Positions 11,810-25,400 of a stretch of 64,000 nucleotides of DNA are shown piece by piece. Each line of letters opens with the position of its first letter. The stretch's first letter is position 1. The stretch is taken from positions 186,001 to 250,000 of the forward strand of contig CM018603.1 of assembly GCA_009192285.1 (NCBI GenBank), given 5' to 3'. The notes beneath the pieces were generated by a model, which saw only the letters and a program-made list of their open reading frames with translations, was not told the DNA's origin and did no database searches. A program made the translations under genes and the position numbers. Origin of the DNA: Morchella semilibera. Lineage: Eukaryota; Ascomycota; Pezizomycetes; Pezizales; Morchellaceae.

Positions 11810-12864
11810 CTACCGCCTATGAGCTGGCATATCCTCCGGGCCTGGCGTGTAGATTTCTACGGGGTCATATGTCGAACTATCTGGCAGCTCCGAAATCCTG
11901 TGTGAATTCTCACTCATTGGCACCCCACTTGCTCTTGGGTCCACCGGCTTGTTGTCCCACTGGTTTCCTGCCGCGCCCGCTGGAACAACCGAGTATCTTG
12001 GGTCCTGGTAGACTGGCGGGTGCTCTGTTCCCATAAGCCCGTCCTCTGGCGTCGGGGTCTTCTGCTCCTTCATTTCCGCGCCCTTCTTCTTGCGACCCAC
12101 GAAGAAGAAGAGAAGTCCTATGAGAGCCAATGCACCGACTCCTCCAATTGCAATACCAGCGATGGCGCCGACAGATAGCGATACACCGCCGGACGAGTTT
12201 GGGGTGTTAGAGGCCTCTGGGGTAGGCGTGGCGGTGCTGTCACTGGGAATGGGCTCGCCGGGAGACAAGGCGAAGTCGGCTTCTGAGGCCTTTTGGGCGA
12301 CCTGGTCGACGTAGGTGGAGTTGGGGGGGTTGACGGCGCCGACCATTTTGTAGGTGATACAGCTGCCGATTTGGGAGCAATAGTAGTAGAAGGGCTGAGT
12401 GTCATTGACGGTGATGTTCCAGGTTGGAGGCTATAGTTGGGAATTAGTATCTGTAGTCATAGATATTTCCCTTTGGATATTCAAATTTGAGAGGGGGAGC
12501 GAGAGGGCAGACATACTCTAGCTGTTACGGAATCAACAGGATAGAAATGTGACCACCATCCTTGACCATTATCGATGTTGTATGTCTCCCATGGTATGCA
12601 AGGATACTCTGGATCCATTCTGACGACTGAATGATTGGCAGGGAAGAATTGAAATGCTATGAGAGCCGTTAGTATAAGACTTTAGTCTCTGCTAGAGAAA
12701 CTTGAGATGAAGAACTTACAAATAATATCGCCTGGATCAGCATAGACAATTTTCGGATCGAAATCGTGGTCGCCCTTTCCTACTGTAACGTTGTGTACCA
12801 CAGCCATCACCGACTTCCCCATCATCACCGCAGCAGATATCGAAAGTAATCGTGACCCCAACAT
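11810..12864 (-). CDS. Secreted-type cupredoxin with one transmembrane helix
   Basis: Exons 12720-12864, 12517-12656 and 11810-12430 give 301 residues. A signal peptide (residues 1-about 22) leads into a cupredoxin domain: HNVTVGKGDHDFDPKIVYADPGD, FQFFPANHSVVRMD, then YPCIPWETY and PFYYYCSQIGSC. This is the pattern of fungal extracellular serine-rich plastocyanin-like proteins; several usual copper ligands appear replaced, as is common in the group. A Ser/Thr/Pro stalk and a Gly/Ala-rich transmembrane helix (AGIAIGGVGALALIGLLFFF) follow, with KKK on the inner side and an acidic, Pro-rich cytoplasmic tail. It is probably a plasma-membrane or wall-associated surface protein. Its exact role is unknown. 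Confidence 0.88.
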
Positions 12865-15800
12865 TGTGAATATCTAGCGTTGCCGATCTTGTTTTTTCAA
12901 AAAAGTTACCCTTCTGTCGAAAGAGGCAGCAGGAGACTTCCTTCTTATTCCTGTTGGTGGAAAGAAGAAAAAGAGAGAGAAAGAAAAAAGAGTGTGAGTG
13001 GGAAAGCATATCACTTTTAACGCACAGATGGGGCTCCCCCCCTCCTCCTCCCACCCACACTCAAAAGTAAAGTTGGGGCTGGGTGAGACTGTAATTGGCT
13101 ACAGTGGGCCCTGTGCGCTGGTTTTTTGCTGCGAAGGTATCGCAGGTGGTCTAGTGCTTATCCGCCACTCCCAAACATTATTTCCAGGCTGTGGTTGACG
13201 GTGTGTCTCCACTACAATTGCAAAGTTATCACACATACCCCAAATAAAGCAGAGTAGCTGCGCCGCATAAAATCGGTGCAGGACGGGTTATGGGTACCAA
13301 ATTGACCTACTCTTCTTGGAAAGAATTTCAGGGATGGGGGGATCGCAATGGCTAAAATCTTGTGTGAACCCATTGTGTCATGACACATGGGATAACTTAC
13401 TCTACCTTTCATCAGTGGACCACTTATACTAAAGCTGCGATTCCTTCAGTCTCTCCCACGTTTTTGTTTCGGAGAGACCGTATCTTGCTTGCTCTTGTGA
13501 GACTCATAGAGGCGAAAAAAAAAACAAGCCTTTCCCTCATCACTATCCCGCTTCTTTCCTATTCTCCATACGCGAGAGATAGAGGTTCCACCAAACCAAC
13601 CTAGCGCTTGACACACAGGCACTTCGTTTCTCGTTTCTCGCTTAATCCTTAATCCTATCTACGAATCAGAAGATGGATTTTGCGACAGGGACCTCGCTCT
13701 ATCAGCCAGCTTCATGTTTCCAAGCCACTGACTATCTAACCCCATAAAGCTCGAACGGGATAGTCTTTATCCCAACTGCCCGGACCTGTCTCAGTGAAAA
13801 GCCACACCGTGTTCTTACTGGCACCAATGTGAACGAGATCTATTCATGGTGGTACAGTAAGGCTGTTATGTGCCGAATCCCGGGAAAAAAGGAAAATGTA
13901 AAGGGAGAAAAATATTTACCTAAAGTACATACTGGCAATTAGGAGAAAGCGAAGCGACGTATATGGGCCTCGCGCTTGTAAACGGTATATTAGAACTCAT
14001 ACATGTACATTAAAATGTAGCGCTCGCTTCAACTATTTTGCGGCTGGGTCTGTAAATTTAGACGCGGTTTAACTTTGTGGCTGTTTTCTCGGTGACCCAT
14101 GATCCAGAGTGTTACATGTGCCTCACCGAAAGGCTTTTAGCGAAGTCTTAAGGCCCTTTAATAAGCACAGATAATGTTTCCACCCTATGTATAGTGCCGG
14201 AGGTACACATAACCTCAGCCTTACTCATTAGATAAGTCGTCTAGTAAAGTGCTCTAAAGTAAATATCTACAGTACATGTTGTATGCTATTGGTTGATCGC
14301 ATACCTTGTGAGCATTTTTTTTTTTAAATCAGTTGTATTTGTTTAATTAAGGTACAAAGCATTGCGTAAAGTATAAACTATGGCATAACCTTGTGAGCAT
14401 ACATGTACGTAGCAGTATATACCATATGATATCCTTCTCTGGTCATGATCTCGTGCGGCTCTTTCGGTAATGCTTTCTTTCGTTAGGTGCAGGGAGGAGG
14501 GGTTATAAAGTACCCTGTACGTACTCACGCATGGCCTGCCTATCAGGACACAAGTTGCATAACTTGCCTGCTCGATGGGTCCATGTGCCTCAAAATCCCA
14601 AGACATGCAAAATAAAGTATTAGGTATTACATTCCTAATCAAATGCCTTGTTACTTTAGGCACGATTATAAGTATTGAGTTACAAGCGTAGGTGTTCTAT
14701 AATGTTGTGCAGAGCCTTGGAGTGGAGACTAGTACTAGGTAGTACAATATACCTTGATATTCGTCATCAACTGTTGAAACGTCCAACTCCGGCGCCCCTA
14801 GATTGCATAATAGCCAAAGGTTACATATGGGAGCCGATGTAGTGACGATCCTGGTTTATTTTTGGGTGGGAGGGGGAGGCGTGGAGAAGTTACTCTCTCT
14901 TTGTAGACAGGTGTATGTACCGATTAATTGTCGTCCTATCGAATCATCCCTCCTCCAATACTGCGTGTATACTGTGCTTACTCTACTACCCCGGATAGGT
15001 ACATAGATACATGTATGGTTTCAATTATCCAGAGGTTTATAGCGTAACTTGTGTGATGTCTCTTATCGCATTTAGTACCGCTTCTTTCCCTAATGCTGCA
15101 CCTGCTTCCAATGACCCCTCACTGCTGAGCAATACGCCAGGCCCCAGGCACTAAGAACGCTCCGTAACCAGGTCAACACGATAAGTGACCCGAGCTTCTA
15201 ATTGTGGCTTGCTTTGCAAGCAATAAGGTGGTGCTATGTGGCTTAGGTTCGTCCAACATTTCTCTGTTCCGGGAGTCAAAGTTTGTAATCTTAGTCTGGG
15301 TGTTATTCGAGTGGGTGACATGGTCTATAGAGGTTAAAATCATGTACCTACAAAGTAAGTACATCATATGTACTATTCTTGCGACTAGATACATATATGT
15401 AGCCGTCAATCTTTTTTAGACTTGTGTGTTCTACGCTATATGGGTACATCAGGTCAATGTAACTGACGTATTTGTAAAGTTAGCCAGAGAAGGGAATAAA
15501 GTTCAGGAATACGATACCTACGGTATATACTTGCGCCTTCAACAACCAAACTTTTTTTCTCTTTTGCTAGAATATCCCTATCTATAGAAACGTCAGTGAG
15601 TAACTTAAAAGAGAAGGGCATAACAACCTATTGTATTTGAGGGATTAGTTCTACCCGTGATGAGGCTTGGGGTTTCATTGATAGTCCAGGTATTGATTTT
15701 TATTTACCTATTGCCCACAGATGTACTAGCCGCTGAATTTATTTTTCCATTACTCTTCATATTGTTGTTGTTGTCTCTCCTTGATGAGCAACTTATGAGT

Positions 15801-18800
15801 CTCAGACCCAATGAGGTCAGCTGTAATTAATTGCTAGGACTGGTTGCGAGACCATACCCCTGAGACCAGCCAGTTGCCCATGTCATTGATTCCGAACTCC
15901 TTTCGGAACGCACTGACTTGATGTGGCTGATGCCCCAATTTGACCAACGAGATAGAGGCATATACATGTGGTATATGCATGTACAAGGCCCACGCTAGGC
16001 ACATGTATTTAGGATGACTCGCAAGCTGCTCGCTAACTGCTTGTGTTTGTCGCGTGGAGACCGAGCCCATGATTTCTGTAAGTGCCCGGAATTCTCACGG
16101 GATATCTCATTCCTTCAGCCCTATTAGTTTTACCGGTATTCATCTCATAACCCATCAATGTTCATATGTTTTCGTGGGGTCGGTTGGAGCGCCACATGTA
16201 TAGGAGAACACGGAATTCGGCAGCAGTGCGCGATCCAGCTAGCAGTTGGGGGGTAATATTTCCCGATGAACTGCCAAGTAACTATGCTTAATGGATGTTG
16301 GTGAAATAGGAGATAAGTATGGAGGTAAACTGAGACCGGGTGGGGGGGGGGGGTGAGAGGATAGAATATACATGTATGTTATAAAGCTCAGTATGGTATA
16401 CGTATGTGCATATAACGCCTATCTGTCTGTCCCTCGCTTAGGTTTATAAATCCACTAGCACTCGCTGATTGCACAGATGATTTTGCCATACTCTGCTCAT
16501 AGAATATCACTCGTGGCGGAGGCTCATCTGGGTTCTATTGTTTTTTTTTTGTTTACTTGTTTACTTGGGTTCTATTGTTGTTATTAATTCATTAGTTGGT
16601 TCATCTGGGTTTTTGTTGTTGTTTTTTGCTGGTGGCGTCTAGACCTGGGCTGGTTAATTTATTGAGTATTACATGTACCTCTAGTCTCGTTCCCAGACCC
16701 AATCGGTATTTCTTTATGTGGTGTGGTGGACTAATATACATAAAATACATGTACTACATCTCCAACCACATCAAAATAGGGGATGTACTTATAGTTTATT
16801 CTGGCCGGTGATGTGTGCACTACAGAAATGTATTCCCATCACAGTGATTCCGGGAAACAGTCTTCTCAATCACATACACAGCCCTCCTCGATTCTTAATC
16901 ATTCAAATCTCCTCACATATTTTGCCCCCACGAATTGCATTCCATAGGGCCGGTGAGATCTTGTATACATGGGCCCATATATATGGGGCTTATAGACAGG
17001 GACAGCCTAATATATATTCCCTGATTCGTTACTAGCGCCCTCAACTGTACGCACCATAAGATCTATAGGGTACATGTAGGTACACATGTAGTATGTATGT
17101 ATCTCGTTCAGACTTAGTGTCCCGCTCCGGGTGTACCGTGCTCATTGAGCCAATTTATGGCCCTAGGTGTTGAGAAATGACTTTAAAGCTTTTAAATTTC
17201 CAAGATCTCAAGATCCCATTAAATTTGTCATCCTTTTTGAACAGCCCTTCATCCTCGCACCTCTATCCTAATCCACCCCTGGTTATTTCGTATCAAAATA
17301 TACATCTCGTGCTCAAATCATCATCTACCACCGCCAAATAACCATCTCCCGTTCTCGCGTTGCGGGGGCGTTTTCACCCACGTGCAACGCGAGAGTACCA
17401 CAGTACCGGCCTTTTTTTTTGATGACCCAAATGGCTAGCTAGCCCCACCTTTCGGCCTTAATAAACAGTTGCAGCATCACCCGTCTCTAGGATTGGACTT
17501 AATAGGAATGAAGTTATTCTTTCAATTACAACACTGTTTATGACCTATATTCTCTAGTATTTCTCATTAATGTTCAAGCTCTATAAACCGTTCCCTGCTC
17601 CGTAGGGATGATAAGCCTCATACCTCCCACTACCCGCCTCTTGCTCATGCGGTATAGTACCCAGTGTTTCGTACTTCATTTGCCATATCTTGTATCTTCT
17701 AATCTTACTTTTTATAGCTCTCCCTTTACTTCTATGTGACTCAATGGTAAACATAGCCACAAAATTAATTACTAGGTGCTAGGTTTAAACAGGCTTCTTT
17801 ACTTCTAGATTTCCTCAGACAGGTACGTTTGCGCAAGCCCAACATCGACTTACATAATAGACGCCGTCCAGTGAACACTTCCTCGTACAAACCATGAGCT
17901 GATTTACTCTCCGTGCTGCGGCATGTATGTACCCATCTGCAGCAACGAGCATAGCATGCGCCGTACCCCGGCATATGCAAGCTTGACCACTTTGTCACGC
18001 GAACTCTCGGATGCAATGCTATTGTTTTTTGTTGAGGTGTACAGATGGGGCTTATTCATAGAGAATCACTCGCTGGAGTAACTCCGCGACTCGAGATTCT
18101 AGCCATGTCTTGACTTAGCCCGTACCAAAGCTGTCACATATACGCCTAAACAGAATTGTCTATCTACTAATAAAGTCATTGTCCTTCCCCGCCAGGATTA
18201 TGAATCAACCAATCGATCAAGGCGGATGGCCTAGATGGGTGTGGCGTTTTGTGGTTCTAGACATCCCGGACGCTACTACTACGTTCGGGGTACATTTTGG
18301 AGCAGAAAATATCCCAAGTAGGGACCACGTATCGAGCACGACGTTCTGTACTTTGGTTCATCCATCCTGAAGGCAAAAGTTACAAGGCCAGTTTGTAAGC
18401 GACATTAGTTCGACAATTCCACGAAGGGCGAAAATTCCCACAAATTTTACGTTCCCCATTTACCAAAACCCGGCTCCCTTCGCCGAGTCAACGAAATGAT
18501 GGGCCCAGAATCTCAGCGGAATAAAGTGTTCAGATTTAGCGGTATTTATTCGCAGACTTTAGGCTTTTGTAATAACATCAAACCCATCACAAGCATATTT
18601 AGAACCCAGTTTAGGATAGCGATGGGATTATATCCAACATAAGTATATATAGATGTGGTTTTGCGCGTAGCAACTCGTGAGATAGGTTCTATTAATACTC
18701 GGCTTTCTAGTTCTATTATCATTTTTCTCATATATTTTGTGTTTTTATATCTAATCAAGGGGCAATTTCCGTACCAAATATGGTTGAAATGTAAAGTCTC

Positions 18801-19837
18801 GGTTTTGTCACCCTGAAATACTAATGGAAACTTATGAGAAAGGGCACATTTTTTTATATATATCTGGCCCTTCAACTAGGACCTTTAGTTAGTTAATACA
18901 CTATTTAAACGGTCTTTTAGGAATAATCTAATATAATTCTTTCCCTAGCGCTACATAGCTAACGATTTATTTTGTGGACTTAGGTTATCGGGCTCCAACG
19001 TTGGTGGTACATACAATCCTTCCCTCACTGGTCGAACGCTGCAGAAATATACTACTTACACTCCTGATCCACGGCCGAATCAGCTAATCCATCCAGGCCC
19101 CCTTCCGGATAATTCTGTGTTCGATCTAACCCATTCGAAAAAGAAAACCTCGTCCTAACCCGTCCTATCTGATAGGTTACCAATTTCGACTCGAACCCAG
19201 ATATTTTAGAACTATATCACACCCCATAGAGCCACTATACAGTGTATATCACACATGGAATCATCTCGCCTAGGTGGTAAACCGAGAGTACAGAACGAAA
19301 GCTAGCTAAGGGGGGAAACTCATAGATAGCAGGTCAAAGGGTCTTTGTGTGAGAGCTACCAAGTCTACTAATGGTTAAGGTGTTAGGTAAGGTTGAGTCT
19401 GCTTATGGCTTTACGTCTTGACTAACTACAAGTTAATACGGGAACAATTATTGAGCTCACGGATCTTGACATCTAACGATAGACCGTCTATAAACCTTTA
19501 TTTCAGTCTTGAAACTTTGAGAGAATCTACGACTTGAGATATAATGATATTCGTCAATCTTCATCATAGCAAAAAAAGAATTCTCTAATCAAATATTCTG
19601 AATTTGGGTTTTTTTCCCTGATACTCGCTGGGCGCTAGGTTTGGGATTTTTGTTCTTTGTCTCTTTATTCATTTGGCTTGTGGGTCACACAATCCGCCTC
19701 GCAAGTGGAGCGTATTACATGGTGCTTTATTCATTCCACCCTTTTTATGTAGCTTGGTCGAGTGATATATTGTGATGGAAGCATTATCTGCTGATTACTA
19801 ATAACACGGATTATAGATGTTCCGTAGCGAAGCCAGA
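12865..19837. other. Gene desert, first part
   Basis: About 7 kb has no supportable gene. Open frames are short, and none has a recognisable domain. The stretch contains seven TACATGTA palindromes, GAGTGAT-motif copies at 16495, 18054 and 19760, a poly-G run near 16341-16352, and a small hairpin (arms 17353-17363 and 17384-17394). It may include decayed transposons, but I recognise no coding remnant. Confidence 0.5.
17353..17394. repeat. Short perfect hairpin
   Basis: The 11-bp arm tctcgcgttgc (17353-17363) is perfectly complementary to gcaacgcgaga (17384-17394), with a 20-base loop. No terminal T run follows, so nothing marks it as a terminator. Confidence 0.6.
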
Positions 19838-19892
19838 GCATGGTTTAATGGTCACCCAGGATTCTGATTCCGGTCCGACTCCGGGCAGGACC
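19838..19892 (+). pseudogene. tRNA-Gln relic
   Basis: The segment from accCAGGATTCTGATTCC to the end of the T arm and acceptor (ccgactccgggcaggacc) matches the intact tRNA-Gln at 6538. The 5' acceptor strand has diverged, the D loop is shortened, and about eight bases between the anticodon loop and T arm (equivalent to tgtaatcc) are missing. It cannot form a cloverleaf. Confidence 0.75.
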
Positions 19893-19919
19893 TGTAGAAA
19901 CAGCTTTCTCATGGTTGGT

Positions 19920-20058
19920 GCATTAATTGAGGAAATTCGTTGTGCTGCAGCAGGGGTCTTCTCTACCAAATCTTGCATATTGACGTCCAAATCCTACCTC
20001 TGGTTGGCTCATCATGCCCCTGCTGCAGCGCAACGAACCCCCCCCCCCCAATTAATGC
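19920..20058. repeat. Fold-back repeat beside the tRNA relic
   Basis: The left arm 19920-19956 (gcattaattg...gctgcagcagggg) is complementary to the right arm 20017-20058. The two outer blocks (10 and about 21 bp) match with one substitution. Between them one arm has expanded into a C run (about 20038-20049). The loop is about 60 bases. It has no coding capacity and resembles a small MITE or fold-back element starting 28 bases after the tRNA-Gln relic. Confidence 0.7.
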
Positions 20059-21641
20059 GGTACCTTTTTGTCTTGAGAATCTTTACTAGACGCACTCCTG
20101 GTGGTATGGTTATCCTGGGGTACGACTAACTCCTCATAAATTTGAAAACCAAGTTCAACAAACAATGCTCTTGGTGGGTCCTGACAATTAAAAAATGTTC
20201 TCCATATTCGTTTCATTACTGAATTGTAGCTAACCGCGTCGGGTTTGGTCCGCAGCGATTGTCCCTTTTGTTACCAGGAGCGGTACTAAGCGCCAATTCT
20301 TTATGATCGGCGAGTAGTTGATTATCTGCGCAGTACAGCAAGTACTGATCATGACTACATGCGTTAATAGTAGTCACGCATGAGCAGCTCACTCCGTCTA
20401 AAACTATTTCATAAGTCGCACTCTTATCCACGATGCCCTACATCGTCTCCGATCCTTCTCCCATATTTCTCACAGATAAAGGTAAGCGGCTAGAATTCCC
20501 GCGCTACACAAAAATCAATGGTAAAGGAACATTCCGAGGGTTAGGGCTCGGGTGGGTAACGATCTTCCCCGACCGAACGTCAAGGCTTGTACACACTAGT
20601 ACTGCGACAGAGCCCATGTCACTTATTTGCTACCAACAAATACCTCATGTTCTCAAGAGTCCAATTTCCTTAAAGGCGGGTATTCATGGTAGGATACTAG
20701 CATAGCCCACTTCTTGGGCTTTTGATTATGTATGTAGGTAGGGTACGTGTGTTGCTATATTTAGAGAAGATGAAGCCTAGGCCGAACGGGAGGGAGGTAG
20801 GGGTAATACTAGATAAGTCTATCTACACTTTAGTAATGCACGTACTGGTGGTACAGTGAGGAAGGACTTATATTTTCGCGACCGAATGACATGATGCTCT
20901 ACGAATACTCATGTGCTATGGAGTACAATGCAATGGGGAGCGACAGGATGGGAGTCGGGTGTATCAGGTAGATTGATCAGATGATATTGGGGTAACTACA
21001 TTTATGTATGCAGGGACTATAGATATTCGTATCCTGAGCTGGTGATTTTTAACGACTGATCGATTGAAGGTGTAATTTACGTTACGAAGTCTGTGGAAAA
21101 AAGCGCACTCGCAACTCCAGAATACAAACACTACCAGAAGCAGGAGATTCAACATATTACTATTGCCTAGTTTACATGTACCACCGCCGACGACGAACGA
21201 AATTATCTTACAGATTAGCATAGACCATTGCAGGAGCACTTCCCACCCAGAACTTGATATAAGCAAAAATAACAGAGAAGAGAAATGATCGCAAAGACAC
21301 AATGGGCAAAGTAAAATCAAAATCGCACGCTCACAAAGTAAAAAAAAAAAAATGAGAACAGAGTTTAAAGAAGATCCGCTTTCATTTGTGCACACCGTAA
21401 ACTTATACACAAGTGGCTCCTCCTCCACGTAACATCCACAAACTACTTGACACTCGTCCACCCTCTACACCTCGACCCCACAACTCCAGACTTTCCCATC
21501 CAGTCATGCTTAGTATTACAAAAGAACCAGATATCGCTCCGAATTATTAATGCAAATGGCTACTAAAAACAAAAATGCTGAAAAAGAGAAAAAAATACAA
21601 AAAAAGGTCGCTAAGCCTCACAAATTATTATATTTTATACT
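20059..21641. other. Gene desert, second part
   Basis: No gene is supportable. An open frame at 20964-21461 (minus) has no initiation context or domain and overlaps the likely 3' UTR of the GPI protein below. A TACATGTA site lies at about 21173. Confidence 0.4.
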
Positions 21642-22450
21642 CTAGTTTAAGTAGACAACAGCACCAATCAAGCAAACCACCAAGGCAAGGGGGCTCTTGA
21701 GGAGACCAGCAGCGGCACCGGTGGAGATAGCGGTGTCGGTGGGGGTTGAGCTGTCAGAGGTAGGCTTGGATGAGCGGGTAGAGGTGCTGCGGGTGGAGTT
21801 TCCGTAGAGCCCGGTGGTGATTGTGCCGTTTGAGGACATGACAGAGGTGACCATGCTGGTAGAGTTTCCGTGAACAACAGTCATGATGGTGGTCTTGGGG
21901 GGCTCAGTGGTGGTAGCGGAAGGAGTCTCAGTGGTTTCAGTAGCCTTGGTAGCGGAAGCGGAAGCGGAAGCGGACTTGGTGGATGTCGACGGAGTGGTGT
22001 AAGAAGAGTACTTAGAAGAAGCCTCGGCGGAAGCGGCCTTGAGCTCAATAAGAGGAGTGTAGTTGACGTTGCCAGCCTTGTCCGTGATCATGACAGCGTA
22101 GTCCTTGCCAGCCGGGAGATCTGGGTTAGGGGTCCATGTGAATTTACCAGTGTTGGTGTAGTCGCCTATAATATTTATTAGCCATTGTGTTCTAAAAGGG
22201 CGATAGTTGAACTATTAGTGCGATTGAGCTACTTACCAACAATGATCAGGATATCCTTAAGGTTTCCTGAAGGACCCTTTCGGAGGGTGAGCTTGATCAA
22301 GTTGTTGTTGGTGGGAGTCCAAGTGATGTCGTAAGGCTCTCCAGCGGTCATGGGGTGGTCTGAATCAGGGTGGATAATTGGGTTCTCGCCGGCCAAAACG
22401 GAAGTGGCGAAGGCGGCAATGGCAAAAACTGAGCTCATAAAGAAACGCAT
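21642..22450 (-). CDS. Ser/Thr-rich GPI-anchored wall protein, Kre9/Knh1-like
   Basis: Exons 22237-22450 and 21642-22165 give 245 residues. The order is: signal peptide (residues 1-20, ending LAGENPI); a Kre9/Knh1-type N-terminal beta-sandwich (PMTAGEPYDITWTPT, LTLRKGPSGNLKDI, then GKFTWTPNPDLPAGKDYAV); a long Ser/Thr stalk; and a hydrophobic GPI-addition tail ending VVCLIGAVVYLN. The splice joins at Gly in phase 1 with a gtaag donor and tatag acceptor. Family members are secreted, heavily O-glycosylated and anchored at the plasma membrane or wall. The Kre9 link to beta-1,6-glucan is a family inference only. A G run lies 30-50 bases upstream of the start codon. Confidence 0.92.
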
Positions 22451-25400
22451 TTTGACTGATTATTGAGGTTGGGGGGGTTTTGTTTGGGGGGGGGGGTTTG
22501 GAAAAGCTGATTAATGAGTGTATAAGGTGCGTAAAAAAGTAAAGAGCGAAAGGAAACCGAAGAGACCGTGTGTGATAGCGAGATGAGGAGGAAAAGAATT
22601 TGGTGTTGAGGGGGGAAGAAGAGCTGGTTTAATAGGAATGGATGTCGAGGGTTTGAGTGCTAGGGATTGGCGAAATAGTAAAGGAGAGACATTGCAGCCA
22701 TACCACCAAGGCGGGATAGTGGGGACAGAGAGGCATAGCATAGAGGCATACAGCTGCATAGAAAGATAAATGCGTGTGATTTGGTAACTGTCTCTGTACT
22801 GTAAGGGGAATAGCTTAGAGGAACCGAGGAATATCACACCCGTGAGTGGTTCACTACTACAGTCTAGTCTGCGCCCACGAAATGAGGTTTATGAGACCCA
22901 TCATCAGAGCACCAGCCAGTGCCACAATCATAACCGCGCAACCGCACAACCACCATTCATCCATCCATCCATTCATCCTCCTCCTCGAAATTTGAGAATT
23001 GGCCACCAGACTCTGTGCGCTGATTGCTCGATTGCTTGATTTTGATCGATTTCCTGTCTCTACCTTACCGTACGCACACTAGAGTACATGTATGTACTTA
23101 GCAGCCAAAGTTGAGCTACTCAGTACTGTGCTTCAGCTAAGCCCGAAATTTCAATGACCCAAACCTCCCTGTAACCCCACAATCTTCGAGGATGAATTAC
23201 ATCCAACCTACACACTTTACTAGGCAGGTACCTACATGTACCTAATACCAATACCATTATTTCCTTCTCTCCCCCCCCCCCCCCTTCCCCCCCGTGACCC
23301 TCCCCCTGTTCCTGAATCCTGCTGAAGTTTCCTTAACAGACCGACTAACTCGCCATCCCACTTCCAGAACGAGTCGTAGGGACCGAGTTCCTGCCCTAGC
23401 GGCCGTCAACAGCCAATTTCCAATTTCCCAATCCACCCAGATTTATTCTTTCGGGAGATTGCCTCCATGTTCTACCCGGAGGATGCTTTCCATCCTCTGA
23501 ATAATCCGTGAATCATTATAGGTTGGTTATGTAATTTAGCTACACCACCTCCCCCCTTCCACCTTCCCCTTCCCTCTTCCCTCTTCCCCCAGATATTTCC
23601 TTTAGCTTAGCCTCATTAAAGAGAAAAAGTTCATTTCCCACCTTGACTTCGCTGTTGCCTCAGCGACTACTACTAGTATCAACTGGCACACGCGAGAATC
23701 TCGCTTCTTTCATTTTCAGGGGTAGTGCCACATTAGGTTTAAGCTGCGGCTCAAGCCTTGGCTCCAAAGGGAGAAAAGGCTAATCCCCGGTAACGCCTCA
23801 TCCCTGTAAACATGCTTAGAGCATTTTTCTCCTCAGCCATCTAGATGGAATCATCCGAATTTTTTTTTTCGCCTCCTCTCCCTTGGCGACGCGCAACCTG
23901 AATTGAGATTTGAAGAACGGTTATTGACTTGGCAGAGTTGGCAGGTTTGGCACCTAACCGCCCACCCGACCCACACATCCAACGAGGAGAAAAAAAAGAA
24001 CAGATTTGTACATATGTAGAAAGGTATTACCTACACACATATCCCCATGTAGGTACCGCAAAGCAGGTACCCGTCTGTTGCGATTATCTAAAACGGTATG
24101 TGATCTGGTCCGGGGGCTTGAAGGGGACCGAAAACTTCTGCCGATATGTAGAGTATGGCACACAGGCCGGGCTTGCATGCAGAAAGGAGAACTCTGATCG
24201 ACCTTTTTGCCCTGTCATACTTTTATCTGTGCCTTGCATGCTCCTACACAAACTAGTCTAGCCCCAAACTTCCCTTCTCAACGGCTACCCCTGAAGCACG
24301 CACACTGCAACGCACGATTAAGCATGCATAGGGGAGGTTGCCAGAAATTCAAGCCGGAGAGTCTGTGAGCGCGATGCCTATCGTCAATACACCGTAAAAA
24401 ATTACTTGAGGCGATTAGGAACGATTCGTTCTTAGGTTCGGGGCCCAAAAAAGGGGTGAGGGCTTGGGAAGAATTCTTGTCTCTCTAGTTGTTTTTGCCC
24501 CTAGGTTTCCCCCGTCCTAGGCGATCTATACCTAGAGTATTGGCGAGTATCTCGGGCCTTCCTCGGCAAACTAGGAACAAAATGGAGTATTCCGATAACA
24601 TCCCCCTCTTGTCGAGATCAGATCTTGATTTTGGATGGAGTTTCGAGACATTATAAACAGGATAGCATCCAACAAACACGTGCAGAGCGTGGGGATTGTT
24701 CTAGAATTACAAATGGTCAGTGCGGAAATTCCAGACAAGCGGATATGATTGCCCTGTTTAGGATGAGGGGCACAATGGTGATTTCCGTTAGGTGGTCGTG
24801 AAAACGTGAAACAGAGGGTAGATGTTTCGTTCTCAGATTGAGCACGAGAAATGAATGTGGGGAGAGATGCAAGTGCAAAATGCCTGGTGGCTAGCCAATG
24901 GAACGGGCGAAGGGTGGGGTGCAATACCTAAAAATAAAATAGACTCAAAGAAACGATGCTTAGATGCCGTGGGGGAAACAGGGTGAAAGATTTTAGAGTT
25001 TATTGGCAAAAATGTGAGTGATTAATCGTGATCAGACACATGATGTTCCCCCCAGCGAAACGAAACGATTGCACTCCAAATTGAAATAAGATTCTTCCCT
25101 GCATCCACTAAACTCTGGCGGGGCCCTACTTCAATTACCCTCTTATGATCATTCCACCTCTGATATTGTCGGCACGATATAAAGTGCAACTACAGCAAAG
25201 TGCCACTATATCACGGCACAAGGCACAATCCCTTGCCCAATATATATAAATACTTAATTTCACCACACCACCCTTCTCATTTCCCCCCTCCCATAAATTT
25301 CACAAGACTTAGATCAGCCACCCGACATCTCAGCCTTCTAGAAGTCCGCATGGAGAAAAGAAAGATCAAATTACGAGTGACACCCCATGACCGGCTCCGC

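Noticed and set aside
20964-21461. 165-residue minus-strand open frame
   Set aside because: Composition is irregular, and it lies downstream of the GPI protein gene where its 3' UTR is expected.
12865-21641. Possible transposon graveyard
   Set aside because: I looked for transposase or polymerase-like protein segments in the open frames and found none, so only the fold-backs and tRNA relic are reported.
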